Assembly: GCA_951799445.1 (NCBI GenBank)
Contig: OX637289.1
Coordinates: forward strand, 46,166,264 to 46,230,263
Origin: Pseudisothecium myosuroides
Lineage: Eukaryota; Streptophyta; Bryopsida; Hypnales; Lembophyllaceae
Direction of reading: 5' to 3'
DNA: 64,000 nt
Made by a program: the position numbers and the translations under genes. This document shows, piece after piece, positions 1-13,059 of this stretch. The notes below the pieces were generated by a model, which saw only the letters and a program-made list of their open reading frames with translations, was not told the origin of the DNA and ran no database searches. The stretch's first letter is position 1; each line of letters starts with the position of its first letter.

Positions 1-1373
1 TTTGCATAATTGCTCATTTTTCTCTGAATTTCTCCACGCCTCTTTAATATCCAAGCATTATTAGACTCAAGTTCGTGAGCCTTGTTGAAGTCCTCCAATG
101 CATCTACATAGTTGCCCATCAATTGCTTAACTTCCCCACGACTCCCCAATGTCCGAGAATTATTAGGCTTGAGTTCATTAGCCTTGTTCAAGTCCTCCAA
201 TGCATCTGCATAGTTGCCCATCAATTGCTTAACTTCCCCATGATTCCTTAATGTCCAAGCATCATTAGGCTCAAGTTCATTAGCTTTGTTTAAGTCCTCC
301 AATGCATCTGCATAGTTGTCCATCATTTTCTTAACTTGTCCACGCCATTTTAATGTCCAAGCATTATTAGATTCAAGTTCATGAGCCTTGTTCAAGTCCT
401 CCAATGCATCTACATACTTGCCCATCATTCTCTTAACGTCCCCGCGTCTTTGCAATGTCCAAGCATCATTGGGCTTGAGTTCATTAGCCTTGTTGAAGTC
501 CTTCAATGCATCTGCATAGTTGCTCATTTTTCTCTTAATTTCCCCACGCCTCTTTAATGTCCAAGCATTATTAGATTCAAGTTCATGAGCCTTGTTGAAG
601 TCCTCCAATGCATCTGCATAGTTTCCCATCAATTGCTTAACTTCCCTACGACTCCCCAATGTCCGAGCATTATTAGGCTTGAGTTCATTAGCCTTGTTGA
701 AGTCCTCCAATGCATCTGCATAGTTGCCCATCAATTGCTTAACTTTCCCACGATTCCTTAATGTCCAAGCATCATTAGGCTTGAGTTCATGAGCCTTGTT
801 TAAGTCCTCCAATGCATCTGCATAGTTGTCCATCAATTGCTTAACTTGTCCACGCCATTTTAATGTCCGAGCATCATTAGGCTCAAGTTCATTAGCCTTG
901 TTCAAGTCCTCCAATGCATTTGCATATTTGTCCATCCTTCTCTCAACTTCCCCACGCCTCTTTAATGTCCAAGCATCATTAGGTTGAAGTTCATTAGCCT
1001 TGTTGAAGTCCTCAAATGCATCTGCATACTTGTCCATCAACCGCTTAACTTCCCCACGTCTCTTTAATGTCAAAGCATTGTTTGGCTGAAGCTGATCAAC
1101 CTTGTTGAAGTCCTCCAATGCATCTGCATACTTGCCGATCATTCTCTTAACTTCTCCACGCCTCTTTAATGTCCAGGCATCATTAGGCTCAAGTTCAATA
1201 GCCATATTCAAGTCCTTCAATGTATCTTCATAGTTCCCCATCATTCTCTTCACTTCCCCACAAGTCTGTAATGTCAAAGTACTATTAGGCTGAAGTTCAT
1301 CACCCTTATTCAAGTCCTCCAATGCATCTATAAACTTGCCATCATTCCTTGAGTTACCCACAGCTCTTTACAA
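1..1373 (-). repeat. 102-bp tandem TPR-coding repeats with 510-bp higher-order period
   Basis: About 13.4 copies of a 102-bp unit, each coding one 34-residue TPR. Beyond the simple period, the order of unit variants repeats every five units: the segment starting near base 3 realigns with the one starting near 513, including shared variants such as the KRRGEI and LGSR units. The copy nearest the kinase (about 1373-1340) is shortened. The array continues off the window. Confidence 0.9.
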
Positions 1374-3931
1374 AGTGGTAATAATATTTGAAAAATAATT
1401 GTCAAATTTGTGAATATCCTCCAATCCAATATCTTCAACCTTAATTGTAGGGTCAAAAACTTTTTAGACTACTCATTCTTTTTCAAAAAAATCTTGAATC
1501 TATAATTTTGTACATAAGATATATGACAATTATTTTCTATGTAGAGGTGACGAGCCCAATGATGTATCTAGTATGAATTGTTGAACATGAACTTCTATCC
1601 AAATCTATAGTACATTTCAAGCACAAAATTTGTTTAATCAAAGTATGAAATAAAACCATGTGAATTTCAAGATATACAAACTACTTTCAAAGCAATTTTG
1701 AAATCTTCATCAGTCAGTTGTAAGCATACCTTGGTAGTGAAAGAGGTATCTGCAATTTCCAAAGTACTGAAGTTACTTTCAAAATCTTACAGTGGTTGCA
1801 TACTACAACTTTAGCTCAAAAATGTATCTTAAACTGCAACCATTAGACTTAAAAGTGTAGTGTTCTATATTTCAGTATTGTTTGTCATTGGAAAATAAAT
1901 ATTAATATTATACACTACAATGCAGTACAATTGAAAAACAACATTATATTTCTTATAACATTTGATATGGATATCATGCAATCATGTCAATAATTGTTAG
2001 AAACTATGACCACATATCCACACATTATACTCCGTACATTTTTTCTAAAAACAAGACTGTAAGTAAAATCTTTAGAAATTCAAAGCCTTGAAAGCCCAAA
2101 TACTAACCTGTCATTAGTACATACTTCATATGCTTCAACTCTCTACAAATGTCAACAAAATTTGGACGACTTTTCGGCTCTGAATCCCAACATTTTTCAA
2201 TCAAAGCTCTCAAATGAAAAGAACAATGAGCGGGAAGCTTTGGACGATCACCCTTCAATATCATTGCCTTCATCGTTGCTGGACTATCTATGTCCAAAAA
2301 AGGCAATTCTCCAGTCAATATTTCATAGCACACCACTGCAAAGCTGTAAATATCACATTTGCGAGGATGCTTTGGTACTGATTGGTTGCTCCTTCCAACA
2401 TTCATTTGATTGTTTATGCTTTGAAGTTGTATCAACTCTGGTGCCATCCATCTGTTGCTTCCAATGTTCATTGTTTGCTCTGAGTTTGTGGTGTTGCTTC
2501 TCTTGATTGTAGATACATTAAAGTCCGCCACCTTGACTTGAATATATTCCAAATCCACACCAAGTGTCTTCACACTTTTGACAAGAATGTTGGACGACTT
2601 CAAGTCTCTATGCACAATATCTTGTTCATGAAGGTACTTCCCCCCTTCTGCTATTTGGTGCATTAGGTCAATTGCTTCCCAAATATTGAATGGAGGAGAA
2701 TTGTGATTCACTTCCAGCCTTTGTTGCATCAATGTAAAGAGGTCTCCATCCATCAGCTCCATGAATATGGAACACTTTCGCCTCTCTTGTGTGTAACAGA
2801 ACATGGACGTGATGTTGGGATGGTACAATCTTGCAAGGATATCAACTTCTTTTAGGAACTCCGGATTACATTTCCCATCAAAAACTTTTATTGCAACTTC
2901 CATTTCCAACCACATGGCTTTGAATACAGAAGCCGAAGCCCCTCTTCCAATGGACACCCCTTTTTTTGCCTTTTCTGAGATACTTCTCAATAAAGTCAAA
3001 TGTTGAGAAAAATCCCATTTTGATTCTGGTAAAGGTATGCTCGGAATTGGGGCCACTTGTAAAAGTCTTTGAAGCAAATAACTTGCCAAATCCTTCTTGT
3101 CTCTATGCAATAAAGGCAAGGCCAATGAAATTTTCTTCAAGAGGTCTTCTTTGTCTTTAGAGGCTTTTGTTTTGACAATTTCATTCACTTCCTTGCTAAT
3201 GTTTTCCACTTGATCCAACGTTAAACCTCTAGATGCTCCACATCTCTTAAACAAGGCAACTTGGCACAACTCCAAATGAAATCCCATGGATGAAACAAAC
3301 TCCGACACATTTGCCAATGTCATTGCAAATGGCATCCATGCATCTTGGCTACATCCTTGAATGAATCTTTCAATTTCTGTAGCCAACTCAAGGAGTAGCT
3401 TGAAGCATAAAAGATGTTCTTCCAATGTTGTAGGTGCATACAATCCAATGAGTGCACCATGTAATGTCTTTAAAAACACATTGGAACTTTCGGTGACCTC
3501 TTTGAGTTTATCTTTGAGATATTGACATTGTTTGTTGTTGAATGCTAGTACATGCATCATTTGCACTCGTTTGTTACAAGCCACTAGAATTTTTAAGTAT
3601 GTAGCCAACTCCCTTTCAAGACTCATAACACCTCCTGCACACATTCATTACATACTGCCAATATTCTTTAGCTATCAAGAAGAAAATAAAATCAACATTT
3701 GAATATATTTGTAGGTAGTGGCATTTATTTTGCTAACAATAATCTCTATTCTTTGACATTAGATGGTAATCATATATTCCTCAAGAAAGCAAGTACCTAC
3801 AATTATATCTTTATGAAAGTAGAAATAATAGTGCAAAATAGAAAGATGGCTTAAAATGGTAGAAAAATACCTTCATGGAGTCTCATTGCCGATGAAGAAG
3901 GTTGGTCATCCATACACTCAGGTTTTGCCAT
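1..3931 (-). CDS. Protein kinase with C-terminal TPR array (partial at left edge)
   Basis: Three exons on the minus strand close in phase: 3931-3871, 3634-2108 and 1373 to beyond base 1. Exon 1 gives a short leader starting MAKPECMDDQ. Exon 2 encodes a helical N-terminal region of about 200 residues and then a kinase domain with a Gly-rich loop (IGRGASASVF), AIKVF lysine, HRDLKSSN catalytic loop, APE as MAPEL, and the C-lobe WD and R residues. The activation segment opens DFN, not DFG, and the third loop glycine is Ser. Exon 3 encodes 13 visible 34-residue tetratricopeptide repeats (consensus NYADALEDLNKANEL-P) without a stop. Kinase type is Raf/TKL-like by motif. The helical N-terminus resembles HeLo/MLKL-type bundles, which is inference only. 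Likely role: cytosolic signalling kinase with a protein-binding TPR tail. Catalytic activity is uncertain because of DFN. Confidence 0.85.
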
Positions 3932-6900
3932 AATTTAAAATGCTTCAGATGTAGTCTCATCAAAAGTTGTTCCAAACTGCTAAAACCACCTATTCTTAGT
4001 GCTTAAAATAACACAACATATCTACAATTGTTTGCAACATGTGCTCAAACATCTAAAATCAAATTACTAAATTGAGCAACATAGTACATATGCTAAAGAA
4101 AATAAGAAAGAAATCCAAATTCAACAAAAAAAATAAATGCCTCAATACATTAAAAGCAAATTGTCAAAAATTGTCAAAAAAACATAACCATAGATTTCAA
4201 ACATTACTTGAAAGAAATCCTTTCCTATCTCAATTCTAAACCCAGTAGCACACAATGATTTTCCAATCAACCATATTGATGTCAATTCGTCAAAGATAAT
4301 ATGTCCAAATTTGATTTGCTAATGTGATTTCTTAATTCATTGTTTTGCTACATATGATGTCAAAAAAGGCTTAATTATTCTCAACAACAAAATCAATGAG
4401 ATGTACATACATTACATACACCTCATTAATTCATTATTGCTCAACAAATTGAATTGTCACCATCAATCACATTTGTATAAAATCATTATGGCATAGAAAA
4501 TACCTTTCTACTCCAACATTGCAAGTTATTCATGATTGAATTTAGAGGAAATCCAATCATAGAAAAGCATTCATGAAAGCACACTAAAATAAAAACAATC
4601 CTAGTCAACAAACGAAGACCTTCACAAGGTAATAATGCTAGCAATAGAAAGGTAAATTTTGACCTAAAACCCCCTATAAGCAGAATTTCCTACAAGCAAC
4701 AATTTGCTCTTTGTGGAAACCCCTACAACCCTTAGGGAATCTTTAGAACCAAGCATTATTCAATACTACATATACAACCAATACTACATTAAAAATTTAT
4801 AGACCACCTTTCTAATTTTGCACATGCCTCAAATTATTAACAATAATAGAATGGAAGGTGAATTCTAAGTACATGAAAGCATGACTAAGCTTATGAATGG
4901 AAAACCTCTAATGAAAAGAACAAATTTCACTAAGTTGTCCCCAAGCTTCTAAACTTCCTCTATATCTCTTCAATCTAAAGATGCTAAACTATACCACTAA
5001 AACTAACTCATGAGTAGTTGGATTAATTTTTCAATCTAGAATTGAAAACTAATATCAAACTCAAGAAATCTAATAACCCACTATACTTTAAAATCAACAT
5101 TAGAATTTGAACCACAAGGATAAAATGGTCATTGTGTATTAATTTTGATTTATATGTAGAATTTCAATGGAGAAACTCGGCATTTTGATACATAGTACTC
5201 TCAAGCAATATCCAATTTATACGTATTACAAGACTTCCAAAGACACTCACAAAGTAAATAACCTCCTCAAACAACTTTCAACTCAAATTTCTCAAGGGCC
5301 TCCATAGAACTGTCTCTGAATTGTTGGTATGCCGATTGGAGTGGAGATTTCACCTCATTCAAGATCCAAATTAAAGATCACTAAAAATTTGGAGAGATTG
5401 AAGAACCATAACTTCAAAGCAATTGAGTGGATTTTCCGTGCTACTTTGATCCACTCAATTGCTTGTTGGATCAAAGTAGTACGGAAAATATGTGAGGGAT
5501 AGGCACCTCCCAATCATGCAATCCTTGCTTAGATTCTATAACACTATTAAAGCTTAGTAATTGAAGGAATCAATACAAGCACTGACTATCATTGAAGTGT
5601 TGTATTGTTACAAATATAGTTCACCATCGCCACATGTCACATTCCAAGTGGCATTGAACAATGTTGTTTGCATCAAGGTATGATCTCACTTATAACAAGA
5701 CAAACTTTAGCTTGTACAAATTTCTAAGAGAGGTAGTGGATATTACAATCCCCTCTCTACATTGCCTAATTTTACCCCTCCTTATATCAAAAGTTTATGC
5801 AAGGTCATTGATCAAATCCTCCTCCTAGAAGAATTATTTGTATGCTTTCAAACAAAGACTAGTCTTAAGCAAAGAAATTAGGAGCCACTGAAGATTCCCA
5901 AAACCCACATCCTTGGATGAGTTTTACCTTCAAAACAATACTACAAATCCAAGACATGAAGACACCTTCCCTAAACAAATTCCATGAGTATTAAAAATGT
6001 CAAATAAACGCAACAATTAAGAAGTAATTAATGCTTGCAATACAAAATTTCTCAAAACAAACACTTAACCTTTTCAAGAGTGTTTAGAAGAAAGAAACCA
6101 ACAAACTTGACAGCAATGTATTTCATGAACTATCGGGCATCATTTGTGATTAAACCTATATAGCCAAAGCCCCCCTCAATTATCCATATAAATTTCTTGC
6201 TCAAACCAACTTGGCATATATAAAATGAGCAAGTGAAAAATCCAAAACTATCATATCTTTGCCTTCCATGATTGAAGAAAAAAGAATCATAGTCCTATGC
6301 CTTGCCTTAAGTCCTTAACCCCTAAAGGATTGTGCATCCCGAAAGGGGATGCACTTTGGTCAACTTTGATTGTAACCTACAAACTAACCATTTTGGGGGA
6401 TGTGATTTAAACTAAAAATGTGAAGCTTAACCAATTTCATTTCTAATCCATTTTGAAATTTAAAAAAATCCAAGCACTCAAAAAATTATTGCAATTGCAA
6501 ACTCTACACGATAGAATCCAAAATACACAACAAGGTGTATATTTCATTCATATTTTCTAATTTTGAAATAGTTTTCAAATTTAGTTACAAAACTATGTTT
6601 CTCATTCTGAACTTCATTTATAGTAAAAATTTCAAATTATTCTCACATGTATTATAATTGATAAAAATGAACTTTTATTATTTACTTAAGAAACTAGCAA
6701 TAATTTGCTTTTTTTTCCTTCAAAAATTCTAAAAAAATCAATAGCAATAGAAAATACAACAATTATATAAAAGAATAAATTTAGATTTGCAATGGCATTT
6801 GACTTTAATGTCATTCACAACATTTTGTAGGGTGTAATATATAAAATAATTAACTGATAAAACTTCACACCAACCTCCATTGTTATTTGTATTCATGAAA

Positions 6901-9040
6901 AAATTCAAATCAATTGGATTTTTTTGCAATATTTTGTTAATTTATTCACTTTTTTTTCAAAAAATTATAATTATGACAATTTTAGATGAAACAAATTGGA
7001 TTTTTACAATGATAGACAATTCATAATGTTACGTATTAAAAATAGAAGATTGAAATTTTAACACTAATTAAAAGGCTAAGTTTTAATTAGATCAAACACT
7101 ATGTTTGACTAAATTTTGCAATCGATAAGCTTCTTTTGAAAAAGTTGTAATATTGGGCCACGAAAGTGTTAATTCAAGGTCCTTTTTTAGATGTCAAAGA
7201 ATGAAAGGTATTGCAATTAGGTGCTTCTATCTCATGATATGTATAAAAAGATATTATCCAACAATGCTAATAAAGTTATAAAATAACATCAAATACTAGC
7301 AATGCTTCACATGCAATAGTGATTTATTACATAAATTAATCATAAAATATTATTATATTATATTTTATAAACCAATATATTAGATTATTGAGTGCCATCC
7401 ATCCATGTTAAGATTCCTATCAATTTTGGATGCCAATGGTGTGATTACAAAGAAATTTAATTTTAATCATTTGGTTGCATTTGATTATCACATGACAAGA
7501 TTATATGTAACTGCATACTCTCTTGCATTCCAAGCAAAGTCTACTAAACAATGTTGAAACATAACCCCTATAATGCTAGACACTCCAAATAGACAATTTG
7601 CAAAAGATCAGATGCAATCAGCACTTATTCCAATAGACTTCAAGCTAAATCCTCTAAATGCCAATACTTGAATTGAAGACTCGCACAATGCATTATTTGA
7701 TTCCCACAATGCCTTCACAATTCTATACTTTAGAATGCTACCTCAAACAAATAGTAAAGATTGGACACAACATTTGACCACACACGTTTGGTCTATACAT
7801 TGAGGAAGTGCTAAACACGATGTTCTATAGCCCTTTGCTCTTACAATTGAAGAGAAAGCAATCACAACCCCAAGCCCTTGTTTGTGGAGGTTTACAACTA
7901 AAACCTTTGACTATGGCAAGGCTATCTTCAATCACAAACTGCCCAAGATGATATCCATGGAAAATCCCAACTCCATAAGACGACCTAAATGGACAAGTTG
8001 CAAAAGATTGAGATACAAAACAAGGAATATGAACCGGCTTGAATCCATGTTAGGCAGACTCATTCTTCGATCAATCAAGATAGAAATTTTACTCCTCATA
8101 CTACAAAGAAAGATGCACATTGGATAATTCGCACCTGTAGGTCAAAATTCGTACTATGCAAGGCTTCATTCCCTCAATAGCTTCACACATCTACGTGATG
8201 GGTCATCGTCACACATGGGTCACACATAGGAAACTGCAAGTCAAACATAATCACGTCTACAATTCAAAACTGAAATCCCAAACCACAAAGACCTAGGCAA
8301 CATGATCTATAACAACAACTGAGGAGACATTCGTGAATAGTGCAAAAACAATTAATAGTACAAGCTACTCATGTGCTACAAAATGCAAGCAACATTGCAA
8401 ATGCTACAACCAATACAATCTAACCTGGAAGACTTGCAATATGCACCGCATTATTCCCTTGATGCTTTCAAGGAGCAACAAGAACATCATGACAGACAAA
8501 ATAGTAAAGACCAACTACAATTCTCCTATCAAAGCACCACACACCTGTCAAAGCACCATCATTAGTTTCTCAAACAAATGCCCTTCTCTGGAGAGAGAGA
8601 TAAGAATGTAAGTCAAGACATGAACCTTTCCCAAGAGAGTCCCAATGGGCAAGAATAGTGTCAAAGTATGCCTGCAAAACAAAGGACATATATCATGTTG
8701 TAAACTTTTTGTACATACGTTTAGAAAGAAAGGAAAAAAACACCAAGTTCAAGGCCTGAACAGACAAACTTAACTGATGGTGTGTTTCACAAAATATGCC
8801 AGTTGGTGTCATCCATGGTGAAACCTTCATAATTGAAGTACCATTGTTCATATGCGTATTCTATTTTGACAAAACTAGTCTAGACCTTGAGCAAATGATT
8901 CACATGACGCTCTCTCACCCTAAAGCAATAATTATAGAGAGACCAAGAACCCAAATGGTCAATTTCATTAAAATGGCGATAATCCTTACAAATGACACTG
9001 CATAACAATTTTGAACGGCCAATCTAAACTCTACATTTGT
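3932..9040. other. AT-rich intergenic DNA, no supported gene
   Basis: No exon-like stretch with recognised protein motifs on either strand. It contains the hairpin at 5417-5489, a lone TTAA-CCCCTAAAGG end at 6315-6328 followed by a short hairpin (GTGCATCCC/GGGGATGCAC), and otherwise unique or degenerate AT-rich sequence. Upstream promoter signals of the kinase gene should lie just right of 3931, but I see no clear TATA box. Confidence 0.5.
5417..5489. repeat. Two overlapping, mutually exclusive hairpins
   Basis: AAGCAATTGAGTGGA (5417-5431) is the exact reverse complement of 5450-5464. The segment between them, 5431-5453, pairs with 5467-5489 with one mismatch. Both cannot form at once, so the two cruciforms would compete. 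Confidence 0.8.
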
Positions 9041-9540
9041 TTAAAATTCTGAAATCTACAATTGTCCTAGATAACTAAAATCTATAACTGTCCTAGATTT
9101 TTTAGAACGGCCCATCTGAAATCTATATAATTTATAGATGTATGAAATCTACAACTATCTTAGATGTCTGAAATCTATGCTTGTTCTAGATGTTCAGAGT
9201 GGGTGGTTTGAAAAATGGCAAGAGGAATATGGTACAATGGAAAATATGGCACTAGAAATATTGCCATTTTAATTAAATTGGCCATCCAAGTCGTTGTTAT
9301 GGCCAATTTTATTAAAATGGTGGTATTTTGTTAATTTGGCACTTTTAGCAGTTCAGACCGCATAGTTTGAACTGTTTTTTCTACACCACGAGCCATATCA
9401 GTATTAGAATTTTGAAATCTATATAAATTGTAGATTTTTCAGGCTGCGTGGTCTGATATCTATGCTAGTCCTAGATTTCTGAAATCTAAAACTGACCTAG
9501 ATGTTAGCAATGTACACTAGTCCTAGATGTCATGGTGTGA
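9040..9540. repeat. Degenerate microrepeats of TCTGAAATCTA / CTAGAT
   Basis: Short phrases such as GAAATCTACAACT and TGTCCTAGAT recur about every 25-60 bp with no reading frame. The stretch looks like an old degenerate tandem repeat. Confidence 0.5.
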
Positions 9541-9839
9541 ATATGGCACATGGAATACCGCCATTTTACTGAAATTTGCCATTGTTGCGGTGTATTACAT
9601 CTAAATCACTTGCCCTTGGCAGAGCAATCTGAAATCGCAAACTGGTTAATCCTACCTTGTAGAGTGTACCCAACTAATTACGACAACGGAGATCAACAAG
9701 TTGCATAACAACCGATCAGAACTTGCTTGCCCCAATGTCAGGCAAACTTAGTTCTCACCAAGAATCAATTGACCGAGACAAACATCTCAATCCCAGTCAT
9801 ACCGACAAAGATGAAAATGCAGTCACTAGTACCTTGAGG

Positions 9840-10720
9840 TGAGAATTCGCATGGAGCTTGCAGGCTTCTTACCGTCAATGGCTTCACGGCTCTGCAAGCG
9901 GGTCTGCAAGAGAGAGTATCGCAGAGATTAGTATCGAAGATCGAGCATACGACTTCCGCACACCAAAACCGAAACTCTAAGTTAGAACCCTCAGGCCAAC
10001 AAGACCTAGTGCCAGAGCGTGATGTGTAACGCCAGACGAGGAAACCTGTGACAAGTACTGCAACAACTCACAAAACAAGATGCTCTCGTGCATGCATCTC
10101 GGAGAGGGCTTGTCAGTAAGCCCAAGAGAGCGGAGACTTAACCTCGATCGACAAGCACCCGCACGACCCACCAGTCGAAATTCGCAGCGAAGCCTGAATC
10201 CGGCCTTCGCGAGCGAGGCAGCGCCCACTGTGTTCCTCAAGAATGCACCGGCCAAGTGCGTGGAGTAGCGACGTCGGAGAACAAGGAAAGGGTTCCCGGA
10301 AAGCTGGGCGTGCAAAGGACGGCACCACTACAGTACTGCTACAGTGGTGCGCCCACAAATAATCGCGAGACGTTAAGTACCCCCCACGAGCTTTTGGGGG
10401 GTACTCGTGGCAGTGGGCCCTGGGGTGGCTGCTCTGCCCGAGCTGCCCTGCTCAGGCTCCCTCCCGACCCACCACCCGTCCTCCTCCCGCTCCCACATCA
10501 GGAAAAAGCCCCCCTCCGCTGCAGTACTGTTGCAGTGGCTACGCAGTATAATATCAAAAACTTACTGTTGTAGTACTGCAGCAATAATTTTTTAGTATTA
10601 TACTGCGTAGCCACTGAAACAGTACTGCAACAGTACTGAAGCAATAGGGGGGTACTTTCCTGATGCACTCTGTCGCACTCCGACTCCCCCCACTCCGTCT
10701 CCCGCAACTTGGATCGTGTT
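9840..10720. other. GC-rich island, possible promoter/5' region
   Basis: The composition changes abruptly to GC-rich and CpG-containing, as at the other gene starts in this window (21650, 31500, 63700). Open frames exist on both strands but none shows a recognisable domain. It may be the promoter or leader of a gene to its right (see the doubtful exon at 11213) or the left part of a decayed gene. Confidence 0.35.
10509..10653. repeat. Imperfect inverted repeat, MITE-like hairpin
   Basis: The arms 10509-10554 and 10593-10653 share CAGTGGCTACGCAGTATAAT and surrounding CAGTACTGTTGCAGT motifs in inverted order. Arm 2 carries one extra CAGTACTGTTG unit. A smaller near-palindrome of similar composition (CACCACT...AGTGGTG) lies at 10323-10349. 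Confidence 0.7.
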
Positions 10721-11212
10721 TTCCAACCAAAACAAGACCAGAAAATAATCTTCCCTGTTCTCCCTCAAGAAAATCATGTTCCCGCCATCGAGCAATTCAC
10801 GCGGCCTCATCCCAGCTTGCCAAGCTGCCCTACAGGCTACAGCTCTACAGGACCTTCCCAGTTAATCCCACCCCGTTAATCCCAGTTTACCATCCGTTGT
10901 CTCTTTCCTCGTGACGATCAGCTGGTAGAAACAAACTGTGTTGAAATAAGTGCACTGTAGCATCACTTCGAGGGTTCTTCAAAGGCGAAGGAGAAGGTTC
11001 ACCGAAAGAATTGAGTCTCTTATGACACTTGTATCTTGTTTGGGGCTTATGACTCAGCTCCAGAGATATTCTGGTGGATGTTTTTACATCAAGCCAGTTT
11101 TTCATTGTTGATCATGTATCGGCAATCGTGGAGGGCGGAGTGTATTTCATGCAGTTTTCTACAACTAGGACATTTTTCTTGATTGCTGAGCTCTTCTGTT
11201 GATTGCAGAGAG

Positions 11213-11386
11213 AAAAATGCAAGCAGGTTTTGAAAGAGATTATTGCGCTTTCAGAGAGACTTTATATGCATGATCGTGAAAGCTATCATTTAGCCATTCA
11301 ACGCATTCCCTTGGACATGGTTTATGGTTGTTTATGGAAAAATGATGACAATTCATTTGTAATCAGGATACTGATGCAATCAATTG
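11213..11386 (+). CDS. Possible coding exon, unrecognised
   Basis: A TTGATTGCAG acceptor is followed by an open frame reading about 58 residues with balanced, soluble-protein composition (for example KEIIALSERLYMHDRES and RIPLDMVYG). A possible donor or frame end lies near TAATCAG at about 11386. I do not recognise the family, and no flanking exons could be joined with confidence. It could be a chance open frame or one exon of an unrecognised gene whose leader is the GC-rich region at 10680-10920. Confidence 0.25.
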
Positions 11387-11429
11387 GATTATTCCTGTGT
11401 CGAACTTTAATTCGGCTAGTGTAGTTATG

Positions 11430-12302
11430 ATTGTAGCTCAAACGGGAGTTTTCTCTTTTCAAATGGCTCAGATCGTTTTATCCTTATGTCTGTTCTAGGA
11501 TTTGGTCCATGTACAAGTATCATTCGGAGATGATAAAATTTGAGAATCTGTGACTATCAAATTTTGGAATTGGATTAATTCTACTTGTGCGTGTATGCTA
11601 TATTGTTCAAGTTGTGAGAATTTGTAGTAAATAGCGCAAATGCATCCATAGGTCTTGAGCTTGGGTCTTAGTTGACTATCTTTTATGCTTATCAAATTCA
11701 TTTGTTTTGGATTTTGGGACTCTTTTCAGAGTTGACAGTTAAATGTACATGATTTGTTGTATCATACTTCCAGATTTCCACCTTTCACCCCAACTCTATA
11801 AAAGCTTATCGTACCCATATGCTTGCTGTCTTTGCAAATTGAAGCACGAATAATTTAAGGAATTACCGGTATAGGATATTGCTTTGCAGACGTAAGGTAT
11901 GTCCAAAAATGACACCAAACTAACAACCAACACCATGCACAATACATTTGAGGTTTCTAAACAAATGATAATGATAGTGTTACATATATCTAAGCAACAA
12001 CTTAACCAATTTCATAGGATGGATACTTCTTTGTGAATGTGTGTGAAGATATATTGTTTGTTTAGGTTTTGGCAATTTAAGTTTAGAACCCAAAAAGAAC
12101 CTCAAGATTGAATATATAGTAAGGATAGGCAACAATAGTTGATAGATAAAAGAATGATAGATAAAAAGTTTGATATTTTTCATTTTATGAATTCCCAATT
12201 AAGGATGCTTTGAAGATTAATACTTACTTTGCATCAAAAAATATTAAGTATTTGTTAACGTAAGCTAAGGGAGCTTTGCATCAAAAATAGTAGATGGTTG
12301 AA
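11430..12302. other. Intergenic, nothing recognised
   Basis: AT-rich DNA without recognisable coding sequence. The phrase CTTTGCATCAAAAA occurs twice, near 12227 and 12275, just left of the next element. Confidence 0.4.
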
Positions 12303-13059
12303 GGTAGTTGCAAGAAACACTTCATGTTTTTTTTATCAAAACTGCGTTTTTTGGCCATAGGACTGGCAGTACTATGCAGTACTATCAATACTACGTTTTA
12401 GAAGCGCCCTGGCAAATCTGAACTGTTAATTCAAAGCGCTTGCAAATCTGAACCGTTGATTTTGTACTATGCTGTACTATGCAGTACTACGGACTACTAC
12501 AAAGTACTACAGAAGCCACTAGGAGTAAAAAATAGCAGAAAACGGGTCTGTGGAGATTTTTATTTTTAGTAATTCAAAAAAAAAAAAAAAAACTCCATAA
12601 AAAAAGCCATTTTGCTAGAAAAGACTGTGCTCGCATTGCACCAAAAAATTCATAAAGGAAAGTTTTTCCCTCTTCGTAGCTTTCGCGCAAAGGAAGGTCA
12701 CTTTGACCCCATGTATGCAATCGACATGTTGCTATTTTCATAAAAATTCATCGTTAGCCCTTGTAATATTAGTAGATTTCCAACATGTCCAATTTGTGGC
12801 TTCAAATTTGCATTTCTGAGTCAAAAATAGGACTAAAACCCCCCAAAATGGCCAAAGTAGACACCCAATCGGGGGCAAGTTAAAAATAATAAACTAATTT
12901 TAAATTTTTTTTAAAAATTACTCAATGTCTTCAACTATAGAATCTACCTTCATTCCAAATTTCATGCCAAATGGACAAACAATGCAAAAGTTATGAGCAA
13001 AAAATCAATTTTCGAGGGCAAGGGGACAAGAAATAAGACAAGTGTTTCTTGCAATCACC
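12303..13059. mobile_element. Non-autonomous element with about 20-bp terminal inverted repeats
   Basis: The left end (GGTAGTTGCAAGAAACACTT) and the reverse complement of the right end (GGTGATTGCAAGAAACACTT) agree at 18 of 20 positions. The 757-bp interior is non-coding and includes repeated GCAGTACTA motifs and an A-rich run. A target duplication is not clear, so the superfamily is unassigned. Confidence 0.6.

Noticed and set aside
2162..3160. Plus-strand open frames over the kinase exon
   Set aside because: They are antisense shadows of the minus-strand kinase and show no domain.
9977..10358. Overlapping minus-strand frames in the GC-rich island
   Set aside because: Two long frames overlap in different phases, as expected from GC-rich DNA, and neither contains a known motif.
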